The notes: generated by a model not told the origin, from the sequence alone. Counted from the stretch's first letter, positions 7,226 to 15,426 are shown. The stretch: DNA of 24,621 bases from DASSKA01 sp035765755 (GCA_035765755.1 DASTWW010000279.1:1-24621), one strand, 5' to 3'. Translations and numbers: made by a program.

Positions 7226-8629
7226 ATGCGGAGCGCACACACCGTGGAGCAGGTCCGCGCCGCCGAGGGCGCGCTGATGACGCGAGTCCCGGAGGGGACG
7301 CTGATGCGTCGCGCGGCCGGCGGCCTGGCCCATGCGGCGCTCGACCTCCTCGGCGGAGGCTACGGCGCCCGGGTGCTGCTGCTCATCGGCTCCGGGGACA
7401 ACGGCGGGGACGCCCTGTTCGCCGGCGCCCAGCTGGCCCGGCGCGGTGCGGCCGTGGAGGCGCTGCTGCTGAGCCCGGACAAGGCGCACCGTGGCGGGCT
7501 GGCTGCGTTGCGGGCCACCGGAGGGCGGGTGGTCGGCTCCGTCGCCGAGGCCGCGCCCCCGGACCTGGTGGTGGACGGGATCGTCGGCATCGGCGGCACG
7601 GGCGGCCTCCGTCCGGACGCGGCCGCTGCCGTCGAGGCGCTGGCCGGGGTGCCGTTCGTGGCCTGCGACGTGCCGTCCGGGGTCGGCGTGGACTCCGGCG
7701 AGCTGGACGGCCCGCACGTGCAGGCAGCGCTCACCGTCACCTTCGGCACCCACAAGGTCGCGCACCTGGTCGACCCGGCGGCACAGGCCTGCGGCGTGGT
7801 GCACCTGGTCGACATCGGCCTGGAGCTGCCACCGGCGGCCGTGACCGCGCTGCAGGCCCACGACGTCGCGGCGCTGCTGCCGGTGCCTGACCCGGACGCG
7901 CAGAAGTACTCTCGCGGCGTGGTCGGCGTCCGCGCCGGGTCCGCGCAGTACCCGGGCGCCGGGGTGCTGTGCACCGCCGGGGCGTCGAGCGGGCTGGCCG
8001 GGATGGTGCGGTACGACGGAGGGGCCGCCGACCGCGTCCGGGCCGCGCGCCCGGAGGTCGTGGTCGGCGACGGCCGGGTCCAGTGCTGGGTGGTCGGCTC
8101 CGGCGGCGGGGCCGGCGCGGCGGACGCGCTGACCGCCTCGCTGAAGGCCGGGGTCCCCGTCGTGGTCGACGCCGACGGGCTCGCGCACCTGGACGGCCCG
8201 CTCGACGTGCCCGCGCTGCTCACCCCGCACGCCGGCGAGCTCGCCCGGATGCTCGGGGTCGAGCGCGCCGCGGTGGAGGCACACCAGCTGCAGCATGCGC
8301 GGGAGGCCGCGGCGCGCTTCGGCTGCGCCGTACTCCTCAAGGGCCGGCACACTTTGGTCGCCACCCCCGACGAGCAGGTCCGCGTGTGCACGTCCGGGGT
8401 GCCCTGGCTGGCCACCGCGGGGGCCGGTGACGTGCTGGCCGGGTTGTGCGGCGCCCTGGTCGCGGCCGGTCTCGAGCCGGCCGACGCCGGCGCGGTCGGC
8501 GCCTGGGTGCACGGCGCGGCTGCGGTCGCCGCGGGCGGCTCCGGACCGGTGACCGCCGGTCAGGTGGCCGCGGCGATCCCCGAGGTGTGCCGGGCGCTGC
8601 TCACCGGGACGCCGGGCGAGCGCCTTTAG
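7226..8629 (+). CDS. nnr: Bifunctional NAD(P)HX epimerase / ADP-dependent NAD(P)HX dehydratase
   Basis: Repairs hydrated NAD(P)H. The N-terminal domain epimerises R- and S-NAD(P)HX and the C-terminal domain dehydrates the S form using ADP. The 467 residues hold a YjeF-N Rossmann-like domain (about 1-215) with GSGDNGGD at 55-62 and ACDVPSGVGVDSG near 146-158. A ribokinase-like YjeF-C/CARKD domain (about 225-460) carries TPHAGE at 333-338, KGRHT at 372-376 and ATAGAGDVLAG at 396-406. The usual motif there is GTGD or GSGD; Gly-Ala-Gly-Asp is found here and keeps the catalytic Asp402. The fusion is common in bacteria. The ATG at 7226 is supported by a TAGGCT box. The stop overlaps a possible promoter for alr 12 nt downstream. 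Confidence 0.95.
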   Translation: MRSAHTVEQVRAAEGALMTRVPEGTLMRRAAGGLAHAALDLLGGGYGARVLLLIGSGDNGGDALFAGAQLARRGAAVEALLLSPDKAHRGGLAALRATGGRVVGSVAEAAPPDLVVDGIVGIGGTGGLRPDAAAAVEALAGVPFVACDVPSGVGVDSGELDGPHVQAALTVTFGTHKVAHLVDPAAQACGVVHLVDIGLELPPAAVTALQAHDVAALLPVPDPDAQKYSRGVVGVRAGSAQYPGAGVLCTAGASSGLAGMVRYDGGAADRVRAARPEVVVGDGRVQCWVVGSGGGAGAADALTASLKAGVPVVVDADGLAHLDGPLDVPALLTPHAGELARMLGVERAAVEAHQLQHAREAAARFGCAVLLKGRHTLVATPDEQVRVCTSGVPWLATAGAGDVLAGLCGALVAAGLEPADAGAVGAWVHGAAAVAAGGSGPVTAGQVAAAIPEVCRALLTGTPGERL

Positions 8630-8632
8630 GAT
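8627..8632 (+). promoter_or_regulatory. Possible -10 box (TAGGAT) for alr, overlapping the nnr stop
   Basis: TAGGAT contains the TAG stop of nnr and ends 9 nt before the alr ATG at 8642. It could give alr its own near-leaderless transcript besides read-through from nnr. There is no clear Shine-Dalgarno sequence in the gap. Confidence 0.35.
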
Positions 8633-8641
8633 TGCGGTGCC

Positions 8642-9790
8642 ATGACCGACACCGGCCCCCGCGCGGAGATCGTCGTCGACCTCGACGCGATCCGCGGCAA
8701 TGTCGCTGCGCTGAAGCGGTACGCCGCGGGTGCGGCGATGATGACGGTGGTCAAGGCCGACGGCTACGGGCACGGCATGGCGCAGGTGGCCCGAGCGGCC
8801 CGCGAGGCCGGCGCCGAGTGGCTCGGCGTGGCCACCCTGGACGAGGCGCTGGCGCTGCGCGCGGGCGGGGACGAGGGCCCGGTGCTGGCCTGGCTGACCG
8901 TGCCGGGGGAGGACTACCGGCGGCCGGTCGCCACGCGCATCGACGTGAGCGCCTACACCGTCGCCGAGCTGGACGAGATCACCGCCGCCGCCCGGGCGGT
9001 CGGCGTGCCGGCCCGGGTGCAGCTCAAGGTCGACACCGGCCTCAACCGCGGCGGCGCAAGCCCGGCGGACTGGCCGGACCTGGTGGCAGCCGCCGCCAAG
9101 GCCGAGGGCGACGGCCACGCCACGGTCACCGGGGTCTGGTCTCACCTCGCCTGCAGCGACGAGCCGGACCACCCCGCCAACGACGCCCAGGAGCGGTCCT
9201 TCCGCCGCGCCCTCGAGGTCGTCGACGAGGCCGGCCTGGCTCCGGAGGTCCGGCACCTGGCCAACTCCGCCGCCACGGTCAGCCGGCCGTCGGCGCACTT
9301 CGACCTGGTCCGCTGCGGGATCGCCAGCTACGGGCACTCGCCGATCCCCGGCACCGCCACGTCCGCGGACCTGGGCCTGGTCCCGGCGATGACGGTGCGG
9401 GGCCGGTTCGCGCTGGTCAAGCCGGTGCCCGCCGGGCAGGGGGTCTCCTACGGGTACACCTACATCACCGCGCAGGACACCACCGTCGGGGTGGTGCCGA
9501 TGGGGTACGGCGACGGGGTGCCGCGGCACGCGTCCTCGGCGGCGCCGGTGCTCGCCGCGGGTCGGGTGCGGACCATCGCCGGCCGGGTCTGCATGGACCA
9601 GTTCGTACTCGATCTCGAGGGGGACCGGGCCGCGGCCGGCGACCCCGTCGTACTCTTCGGGCCTGGGACGGACGGGGAGCCGACCGCCCAGGACTGGGCC
9701 GACGCGTGCGGCACCATCAGCTACGAGATCGTGACCAGAGTCGGAGGACGGATGCGGCGCAGCTACCGGGGAACCCGTGAGCGCGGGTAG
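8642..9790 (+). CDS. alr: Alanine racemase
   Basis: PLP-dependent interconversion of L- and D-alanine, supplying D-Ala for peptidoglycan. At 382 residues it has the usual bacterial length. The PLP lysine is Lys38 in VVKADGYGHG. The second catalytic residue is the tyrosine at about 270 in GVSYGYTY. VCMDQFVLDL near the C-terminal domain is also typical. The N-terminal half is the TIM barrel and the C-terminal third the beta domain. The last 14 nt overlap the start of the following hydrolase gene, a sign of translational coupling. Placement before tsaE, tsaB, rimI and tsaD is a common actinobacterial order. Confidence 0.97.
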   Translation: MTDTGPRAEIVVDLDAIRGNVAALKRYAAGAAMMTVVKADGYGHGMAQVARAAREAGAEWLGVATLDEALALRAGGDEGPVLAWLTVPGEDYRRPVATRIDVSAYTVAELDEITAAARAVGVPARVQLKVDTGLNRGGASPADWPDLVAAAAKAEGDGHATVTGVWSHLACSDEPDHPANDAQERSFRRALEVVDEAGLAPEVRHLANSAATVSRPSAHFDLVRCGIASYGHSPIPGTATSADLGLVPAMTVRGRFALVKPVPAGQGVSYGYTYITAQDTTVGVVPMGYGDGVPRHASSAAPVLAAGRVRTIAGRVCMDQFVLDLEGDRAAAGDPVVLFGPGTDGEPTAQDWADACGTISYEIVTRVGGRMRRSYRGTRERG

Positions 9791-10850
9791 CCGGCTGCTC
9801 GGTGCTGCCGCGGCTGGCGCCGGCGCGGTCGCCACCGCCGCCCTGGCCGGCGTCGTCGTCGAGCGTCGGGTGGTCAAGGCCCGCCGCAACGCGCTGCCGG
9901 CGGTGGCCGAGCTCGGTTCGCTGCGCGGCAAGCCCCAGCAGGTGCTCACCGAGGACGGGGTTCCGCTGCACGTCGAGGTCGACGAGCGTGCGCCGTACGT
10001 CGCGGGGGGCACCGACGGCCAGGAGCCGACCCTCGTCTTCGTGCACGGCTACGCGCTGAACCTGGACTGCTTCTACTTCCAGCGCGAGCACTTCCGCGGC
10101 CGGCACCGAATGGTCTTCTACGACCAGCGCTCGCACGGCCGGTCCGGACGCTCGTCGAAGCAGAACGCCACCATCGACCAGCTCGGCCGGGACCTGCTGA
10201 CCGTGCTGGACGCGGTCGCCCCCGACGGGCCGGTGGTCCTGGTCGGCCACTCGATGGGCGGCATGACGCTGATGGCGCTGGCCGAGCAGCACCCGGAGCT
10301 GTTCGGGGACCGGGTGGTCGGCGCCGCGCTGCTGTCCACGCTCGCCGGGGGTCTGCGCCCGCACCGCATCCTCGGCTCCATGCTGCCGGACCGGCTGATG
10401 TCCGCGGTCACCCCCCGCGTGGTGGCCGGGCTGGCGAAGGCGCCGGAGCTCGTGGAGAGCGCCCGGCGCGCCGGCTCCAACGTGGGCTTCCTGGTCACCG
10501 ACCGGTTCGCGTTCGGCGACGACGTGCCCACGGCGTACGTCGAGTTCGTCGACGAGATGCTCGCCGGCACACCGATCGACGTGCTCGCGGAGTTCTTCCC
10601 CGGCTTCAGCACCCTGGACAAGTTCGAGGCGCTGACCGCGTTCGCGGCGGTGCCGACGCTGGTCATGTGCGGCACCCGGGACCGGCTCACCTCCGTCGGG
10701 CACAGCCGGAAGATGGCCGGGCGGATCGAGGGCTCGCGGCTGGTGGAGGAGCGCGGCGCCGGGCACATGGTGATCCTGGAGCGCAAGGACTCGGTGAACG
10801 CGGCCCTGGACCGGCTGGTGGCCGACGCGACCCAAGGCGTCGCTGCGTGA
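9777..10850 (+). CDS. Alpha/beta hydrolase with N-terminal hydrophobic segment
   Basis: A 357-residue alpha/beta-hydrolase-fold protein. Residues about 8-28 form an alanine-rich hydrophobic stretch followed by basic residues (ERRVVKARR), so it may be a membrane anchor or uncleaved signal. The catalytic triad is visible: Ser159 in GHSMGG, Asp302 in CGTRDRLT and His330 in GAGHMV. The oxyanion-side motif VFVHGYALN is near 88-95. Substrate cannot be told; esterase or lipase-like activity on a hydrophobic ester is a guess. The GTG at 9777 overlaps the alr end by 14 nt. Its TGA stop overlaps the tsaE GTG in a GTGA, so it sits firmly inside the alr-tsa operon, a position such hydrolases often hold in actinobacteria. 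Confidence 0.9.
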   Translation: MSAGSRLLGAAAAGAGAVATAALAGVVVERRVVKARRNALPAVAELGSLRGKPQQVLTEDGVPLHVEVDERAPYVAGGTDGQEPTLVFVHGYALNLDCFYFQREHFRGRHRMVFYDQRSHGRSGRSSKQNATIDQLGRDLLTVLDAVAPDGPVVLVGHSMGGMTLMALAEQHPELFGDRVVGAALLSTLAGGLRPHRILGSMLPDRLMSAVTPRVVAGLAKAPELVESARRAGSNVGFLVTDRFAFGDDVPTAYVEFVDEMLAGTPIDVLAEFFPGFSTLDKFEALTAFAAVPTLVMCGTRDRLTSVGHSRKMAGRIEGSRLVEERGAGHMVILERKDSVNAALDRLVADATQGVAA

Positions 10851-11335
10851 GCCCGCAGATCACCTTCGAGGCGGTGGCTGCCACCGCCGACGACGCCCGC
10901 GAGATCGGCCGGCGGCTGGCGGGCGTGCTGCAGCGCGGTGACCTGGTCATCCTCACCGGTGAGCTCGGCGCCGGGAAGACCACGCTGGTGCAGGGCCTGG
11001 GGGAGGGCCTCGAGGTGCGCGGACCGGTGACCTCGCCGACGTTCGTGATCGCCCGGGTACACCCGTCGCTGGCCGACGGTCCGGCGCTGGTGCACGTGGA
11101 TGCGTACCGGCTCGGCGGGGTCGACGAGCTCGACGACCTTGACCTGGACGCCTCCCTCGACGAGGCGGTGACCGTCGTCGAGTGGGGCGAGGGTGTCGCG
11201 GAGGGGCTCACCGACACCCGGCTCGAGGTGAACCTGGTCCGCTCCTCCGGCGAGGACGACGAGACCCGGCTGGTGCAGATCAGCCCGCTCGGCGAGCGAT
11301 GGCGCGGCGTGGGGCTCGCCGCCGCGCTGGCGTAA
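10847..11335 (+). CDS. tsaE: tRNA t6A threonylcarbamoyladenosine biosynthesis ATPase TsaE
   Basis: P-loop ATPase that acts with TsaB and TsaD in the transfer of threonylcarbamoyl to A37 of ANN-decoding tRNAs. The 162-residue protein has the Walker A GELGAGKTT at 38-46, SPTF at 63-66, HVDAYRL at 83-89 and VEWGE at 111-115, all diagnostic. The GTG at 10847 is chosen because it forms a GTGA overlap with the preceding stop and homology begins there. An upstream in-frame start at 10667 would lie wholly inside the hydrolase gene. The TAA stop overlaps a possible -10 box for tsaB. Confidence 0.95.
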   Translation: MSPQITFEAVAATADDAREIGRRLAGVLQRGDLVILTGELGAGKTTLVQGLGEGLEVRGPVTSPTFVIARVHPSLADGPALVHVDAYRLGGVDELDDLDLDASLDEAVTVVEWGEGVAEGLTDTRLEVNLVRSSGEDDETRLVQISPLGERWRGVGLAAALA

Positions 11336-11338
11336 CCT
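11333..11338 (+). promoter_or_regulatory. Possible -10 box (TAACCT) for tsaB, overlapping the tsaE stop
   Basis: TAACCT includes the TAA stop of tsaE and ends 7 nt before the tsaB GTG at 11346. This matches the leaderless spacing seen elsewhere in the window. It may be chance, since the genes are also likely co-transcribed. Confidence 0.35.
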
Positions 11339-11345
11339 CAGCCTC

Positions 11346-11981
11346 GTGCTGCTCGCCCTCGACACCGCCACGCCCGCCGTCACCGTCGCCCTGCACGACG
11401 GGGAGCGAGTGGTCGCCGCTTCCACGGTCGTGGACGCCCGGCGGCACGGTGAGCTGCTGGCCACCGGCATCACCGCGGTCCTCGACGAGGCCTGGGTGGC
11501 TCGGCAGGACCTGACCGCGATCGCGGTCGGCGTCGGGCCGGGCCCGTTCACCGGGCTGCGGGTCGGGCTGGTCACCGCCCGCACCCTCGGCGCGGTGCTG
11601 GAGATCCCGGTGTACGGCGTGTGCACGCTCGACGTGCTGGCCGCGGAGGCGACCGAGTCCGGCATCGGCGAGCCGTTCCTGGTGGCCACCGACGCCCGCC
11701 GCAAGGAGGTGTACTGGGCCTCCTACAGCGGCTTGGGCCACCGGCTCGACGGCCCGCAGGTGTCCCGGCCCGCCGACCTCGCCACCGACAGGCCCGTGGT
11801 CGGCCGGGGTGCGGTGCTCTACCCCGAGGCGTTCCCCTCCGGCCGCGCCCCCGAGCACCCGAGCGCGGCGGTGCTGGCCCGGGCGCTGGCCGAGGAGCGG
11901 GTCGAGCCGCTCGACCCCGAGCCGCTGTACCTGCGCCGGCCCGACGCCGCCGAGCCGGGGAAGCGCAAGCGGGTCTCGTGA
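11346..11981 (+). CDS. tsaB: tRNA t6A biosynthesis protein TsaB
   Basis: Non-catalytic ASKHA-fold partner of TsaD in t6A synthesis, needed to assemble the TsaB-TsaD-TsaE complex. The 211-residue protein starts MLLALDTATPAVTVAL and carries VGVGPGPFTGLRVGL (61-75), the most diagnostic TsaB stretch. It lacks the HxxxH metal site that marks TsaD. The C-terminus is basic (GKRKRVS). The GTG start at 11346 gives the conserved N-terminal strand. The TGA stop overlaps the rimI GTG start in a GTGA. Confidence 0.95.
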   Translation: MLLALDTATPAVTVALHDGERVVAASTVVDARRHGELLATGITAVLDEAWVARQDLTAIAVGVGPGPFTGLRVGLVTARTLGAVLEIPVYGVCTLDVLAAEATESGIGEPFLVATDARRKEVYWASYSGLGHRLDGPQVSRPADLATDRPVVGRGAVLYPEAFPSGRAPEHPSAAVLARALAEERVEPLDPEPLYLRRPDAAEPGKRKRVS

Positions 11982-12439
11982 ACATCCGGGCGGCGACTGC
12001 GGAGGATGCCGCGGGGGTCGCCGCGCTCGAGGCGCTGTGCTTCGGCGACGACGCGTGGACCCCGCCGATGGTGGTCTCCGAGCTCACCGGCTCGGACCGG
12101 GAGGCCCTGGTGGCGCTCGAGGACACTGCTCTGGTCGGCTACGCGATGACGTTGGCCTCCGGTGACGTGGTGGACCTGCTGCGCATCGCCGTACGTCCCG
12201 AGCAGCGGCGTCGCGGCGTGGCCCGCGCCCTGCTGCACACCGTGCTGGAGCGGGCCGCGCGGACCCGTGCGGAGCGGGTGCTGCTCGAGGTGCGGGTCGG
12301 CAACGCGGCGGCGCGTGCGTTCTACGCCGACGCCGGGTTCGCCGAGATCGCGCGGCGGCGCGGCTACTACCGCGACGGCAGCGACGCCCTGGTGCTGGCC
12401 CTCCCGCTGCCGACCGCGCCGAGGCGCGCGACAGAATAG
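11978..12439 (+). CDS. rimI: Ribosomal-protein-alanine N-acetyltransferase RimI-like
   Basis: A single-domain GNAT of 153 residues, starting MNIRAATAEDAAGVAALE. The acetyl-CoA loop is QRRRGVA at 76-82, and the later VRVGNAAARAFYADAGFAEIARRRGYY (106-131) is characteristic of RimI proteins. RimI classically acetylates the N-terminal alanine of ribosomal protein S18, and bacterial RimI can act on other N-termini; the target here is not known. The GTG at 11978 overlaps the tsaB stop by 4 nt. The longer upstream reading frame belongs to a shadow of tsaB. Position between tsaB and tsaD strongly supports the name. Confidence 0.92.
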   Translation: MNIRAATAEDAAGVAALEALCFGDDAWTPPMVVSELTGSDREALVALEDTALVGYAMTLASGDVVDLLRIAVRPEQRRRGVARALLHTVLERAARTRAERVLLEVRVGNAAARAFYADAGFAEIARRRGYYRDGSDALVLALPLPTAPRRATE

Positions 12440-12444
12440 GGGTC

Positions 12445-13491
12445 ATGGCTTCCGAACCGCTGGTGCTCGGCATCGAGACGTCCTGCGACGAGACCGGCGT
12501 CGGCGTGGTGCGTGGGCACACGCTGCTCGCCGACGCGGTCGCCTCCAGCGTGGACGAGCACGCCCGCTTCGGCGGCGTGGTCCCCGAGGTTGCCTCCCGG
12601 GCGCACCTGGAGGCGATGGTGCCCACCATCGAGCGGGCCTGCGAGGAGGCGCGCATCAGGCCGTACGACGTGGACGCGATCGCGGTCACCAGCGGACCCG
12701 GCCTGGCCGGGGCGCTGCTGGTCGGCGTGGCCGCCGCGAAGGCGCTCGCGGTCGGGCTCGGCAAGCCGATCTACGGGGTGAACCACCTGGCCGCGCACGT
12801 CGCGGTCGACCAGGTCGAGCACGGCCCGCTGCCGGAGCCGTGCATCGCGCTGCTGGTCAGCGGGGGACACTCCTCGCTGCTCGAGGTCAGCGACGTGACC
12901 CAGGGCGTGGAGCCGCTCGGCTCGACCATCGACGACGCGGCCGGCGAGGCCTTCGACAAGGTCGCCCGGCTGCTCGGACTGCCGTTCCCGGGCGGGCCGT
13001 ACATCGACCGCGAGGCGCGCTCCGGCTCCTCGGTGGCCATCGACTTCCCGCGCGGGCTCACCTCGCAGCGTGACCTGCAACGGCACCGGTTCGACTTCTC
13101 CTTCTCCGGCCTGAAGACCGCGGTCGCCCGTTGGGTGGAGGCCCGGGAGCGGTCCGGCGAACCGGTCCCGGTCGCCGATGTGGCCGCCTCGTTCCAGGAG
13201 GCGGTGTGCGACGTACTGACCGCCAAGGCCATCGATGCCGCGGCCCACCGCGGCATCGAGGACCTGCTCATCGGCGGCGGGGTGGCGGCCAACTCCCGGC
13301 TGCGGGTCCTCGCCGAGGAGCGTGCCGCGGGCAAGGGCATCCGGGTCCGGGTGCCCCGCCCCAAGCTGTGCACCGACAACGGGGCGATGGTGGCCGCGCT
13401 CGGGGCCGAGCTGGTGGCTCGGGGGCGCACCCCCTCGGCGCTCGACCTGCCCGCCGACTCCTCGATGCCGCTGACCACCGTCGTCGCCTGA
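12445..13491 (+). CDS. tsaD: tRNA N6-adenosine threonylcarbamoyltransferase TsaD
   Basis: Catalytic subunit that transfers threonylcarbamoyl from its AMP derivative to tRNA A37. The 348-residue protein is full length. It begins with GIETSCDETGVGVV (9-22) and has the metal-binding NHLAAH with His114 and His118, then LLVSGGHSSL near 137-146 and CTDNGAMVA near the C-terminus. The ATG at 12445 lies 5 nt after the rimI stop, and the intervening GGGG may serve as a close ribosome site. It is the last gene of the alr-tsa run. A tandem hairpin repeat follows 1 nt after its TGA. The remaining t6A enzyme, TsaC, is not in the window. Confidence 0.97.
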   Translation: MASEPLVLGIETSCDETGVGVVRGHTLLADAVASSVDEHARFGGVVPEVASRAHLEAMVPTIERACEEARIRPYDVDAIAVTSGPGLAGALLVGVAAAKALAVGLGKPIYGVNHLAAHVAVDQVEHGPLPEPCIALLVSGGHSSLLEVSDVTQGVEPLGSTIDDAAGEAFDKVARLLGLPFPGGPYIDREARSGSSVAIDFPRGLTSQRDLQRHRFDFSFSGLKTAVARWVEARERSGEPVPVADVAASFQEAVCDVLTAKAIDAAAHRGIEDLLIGGGVAANSRLRVLAEERAAGKGIRVRVPRPKLCTDNGAMVAALGAELVARGRTPSALDLPADSSMPLTTVVA

Positions 13492-13492
13492 G

Positions 13493-13602
13493 CCTTACCG
13501 ACATCGTGTCGCTACCGCGACCCATACGTCGCGGTTGACGTACCGACATCGTGTCGCTAGCGCGACCCATACGTCGCGGTCGACGTACCGATATCGGTAA
13601 GG
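13493..13602. repeat. Tandem 45-bp hairpin repeat with flanking inverted ends
   Basis: Two 45-bp units, 13496-13540 and 13541-13585, match at 43 of 45 positions. The differences are at unit positions 20 (C/G) and 41 (T/C). Each unit has two small hairpins: CGACA-TCG-TGTCG, and CGCGAC-CCATAC-GTCGCG (in unit 1 the second extends to 7 bp). A truncated third start forms the perfect 14-bp palindrome TACCGATATCGGTA at 13586-13599. Outer ends 13493-13506 and 13589-13602 are inverted copies at 13 of 14 bases. The element fills the whole gap between the convergent tsaD and propeller-protein genes. It may act as a bidirectional terminator or be a REP/MITE-like dispersed element. Confidence 0.9.
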
Positions 13603-13603
13603 A

Positions 13604-14854
13604 TCAGGGGCGGGCGGAGAAGAAGAACGGGCAGTTCTCCTCGCCGCCGGGGACGGCAGGGCTCGCCGCCTCGATGCTGCCGTCGGTGCCGAGCCGGATG
13701 ATCTGCCAGTCGCCGTTCTCGTGCACGGTGGCGAGCAGGTGGGTGTCATCCTCCCAGGCCACGTTGTTGATGAAGAGGTCGCTGTCCAGGGGGCGCTGGA
13801 AGTCTGCGACCGGCTTGCCGGTCCGGGCGTCCAGGATGCTGACACTGGAGGGGCCGAGCCCGTCGAAGTACGCCGGGTAGGCCGCGACGTACTTCCCGTC
13901 CAGGCTGAACTGACCCAGGGTGTAGTCGCACGTGCTCCAGTCGGCCTTCCCGCTGGTGTCCACGACGGCCCAGCAGGAGCCGCCGTCGACGACCTTGGTG
14001 AGCACCGAGATCCGGTCCAGGGCCTCCGATGCCCCGCCGGCGGCGATTGCATCGGGGACGACCTTCGGTGCGGTGCCAGGCGTGAAGTCGGTGACCAGCA
14101 CCTGCGGGTGCGTGCCGTCGGTCTCGGAGACGAGGCCGCTGCGCACGTAGCCGACAGGGTGAGCCACCACGCCCGGAGGCAGGGTCACCGACGACTCGCC
14201 GTTGCCCATGCCGGTGCCGATGCCCTGCAGCAGCTGCCCGGGCTGGCCGGAAGCCCCAGCGACGAACCAGGCGGTGCGGCCGCCGCCGCCGTCGACGGCA
14301 AGACCCTGGGCGCTCGGTTGGGTACTGGTGACCTGGTCGGTCGGGTCGAGCTGTACGACGGAGTACTCCCCGTTCTGGGCGGCGATCGCGACCCAGCCGC
14401 CGTGGTAGACCGCGATGTCGTCGTAGGCCGCCGGCAGCTGCTCGGTCTGGGAGCCGTTGTGCAGCGTGGTCCCGTCGAGGTAGATGATCGCCGGCGCCCG
14501 GCCCTGGGACAGGCCGGCCGTGGTCAGCGGGATCGCGCCCGCCGGGAACGTGGGGCTCGGGCTCGGGTTCGGGGTCGGCGACTCGTCGGGGGACGGCGAC
14601 GGCGAGGCATGCGTGACCGTCGGGCTCGGCTGGTCGATCGGGCCGATCCCGCGGTCGGTGCCGCCGGTGGCCGCCAGCCCGGCCGGGACGGCCACGGCCA
14701 GCACGGCCGCGGCCACCGCGCCGGTGGCGATCCTGCGCCGCCACACGATCCCGCGGGCCCGCTGCCTGACCTCGTCCATGCCGAACGGGTGGCCCCCGAC
14801 GTCGTGGGAACGGGTCTTCAGCTCGCGTGCGAGCCGCTCGCGCTCGTCGTTCAT
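13604..14854 (-). CDS. Membrane-anchored extracytoplasmic propeller-like protein paired with the sigma factor
   Basis: A 416-residue protein of unrecognised specific family. Residues 1-41 are a charged cytoplasmic tail (with RSHDVGGHPFGMDEVRQRAR). Residues about 42-63 form one transmembrane helix. Residues 76-104 are a Ser/Pro-rich linker of PSP repeats. From about 110 to the end there are repeated beta-strand motifs (such as DDIAVYHGGWVAIAA, LGQFSLDGKYVAAYPA, NNVAWEDDTHLLATV) resembling a TolB-like beta-propeller outside the membrane. Cys294, Cys309 and Cys408 could form disulphides. The ATG at 14854 overlaps the sigma-factor stop in ATGA, with GGGAGGAGG at 14859-14867 as ribosome site. It may be an anti-sigma factor or sensor for that sigma; this is inferred from context only. 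Confidence 0.8.
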   Translation of the reverse strand: MNDERERLARELKTRSHDVGGHPFGMDEVRQRARGIVWRRRIATGAVAAAVLAVAVPAGLAATGGTDRGIGPIDQPSPTVTHASPSPSPDESPTPNPSPSPTFPAGAIPLTTAGLSQGRAPAIIYLDGTTLHNGSQTEQLPAAYDDIAVYHGGWVAIAAQNGEYSVVQLDPTDQVTSTQPSAQGLAVDGGGGRTAWFVAGASGQPGQLLQGIGTGMGNGESSVTLPPGVVAHPVGYVRSGLVSETDGTHPQVLVTDFTPGTAPKVVPDAIAAGGASEALDRISVLTKVVDGGSCWAVVDTSGKADWSTCDYTLGQFSLDGKYVAAYPAYFDGLGPSSVSILDARTGKPVADFQRPLDSDLFINNVAWEDDTHLLATVHENGDWQIIRLGTDGSIEAASPAVPGGEENCPFFFSARP

Positions 14855-15417
14855 CGGTCCTCCTCCCGGCTCAGCTCCGGCCGATCGCCCACCCGGGCGC
14901 GCATGTTGGCCAGCGCGCGGCTGGCCTGGGACTTCACCGTGCCCACCGAGACGCCGAGGATCTCGGCGACCTCGGCCTCGGGCAGGTCCTCGTAGTAGCG
15001 CAGCACGATCACCGCGCGCTGCTTGCGGGGGAGCGTCTGCACGAACTCCCACAAGGCCGCCCGCTCGCCGTGGTCGGTGCGGTCCAGGACACCAGCGGTG
15101 TCCGGGACCTGGTCGGTGGTGACCTCGCGACGCTTCCAGGCCCGCCGCCACAGTGAGTTGTTCTCGTTGACCAGGATCCGGCGCACGTAGCCGTCGACCA
15201 GCTCGCGGCGGTGCACCTTGTCCCAGGACAGGTACAGCTTGGCCAGCGCGGTCTGCACCAGGTCCTCGGCGGTGTGCCGGTCCCCGGTCAGCAGGTAGGC
15301 CGTGCGCAGCAGGCTGGGCTGCCGTGCGGTCATGTACGCCTCGAACTCGGCGTCCCGCTCCGCTCTGCCGGCCGTGCCCATCACCGCGACGGTCCCCCTC
15401 TCCACTGCGAACTGCAT
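14851..15417 (-). CDS. SigE-family ECF RNA polymerase sigma factor
   Basis: A 188-residue group 4 sigma-70 factor. Region 2 spans about residues 37-95 (RTAYLLTGDRHTAEDLVQTALAKLY onward) and region 4 about 120-172, with the helix-turn-helix EAEVAEILGVSVGTVKSQASR. The opening DAEFEAYMTARQPSLLRTAYLL is typical of the actinobacterial SigE family named in TIGR02983, which is distinct from E. coli RpoE. The ATG at 15417 is favoured by GATGAGG 8 nt upstream and by an ECF-like promoter 33 bp further up. A GTG at 15426, a GTG at 15384 and an ATG at 15381 are alternatives, since the conserved region only begins near residue 20. Its stop overlaps the start of the propeller-protein gene. Confidence 0.92.
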   Translation of the reverse strand: MQFAVERGTVAVMGTAGRAERDAEFEAYMTARQPSLLRTAYLLTGDRHTAEDLVQTALAKLYLSWDKVHRRELVDGYVRRILVNENNSLWRRAWKRREVTTDQVPDTAGVLDRTDHGERAALWEFVQTLPRKQRAVIVLRYYEDLPEAEVAEILGVSVGTVKSQASRALANMRARVGDRPELSREEDR

Positions 15418-15426
15418 CGTCTGCAC

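Noticed and set aside
7211..10012. A 933-residue minus-strand open frame opposite nnr and alr
   Set aside because: Low-complexity composition, no recognisable motif, and it is fully overlapped by well-conserved enzymes.
13496..13585. CRISPR-like direct repeat
   Set aside because: Only two adjacent units with no spacers between them, and no cas genes in the window.
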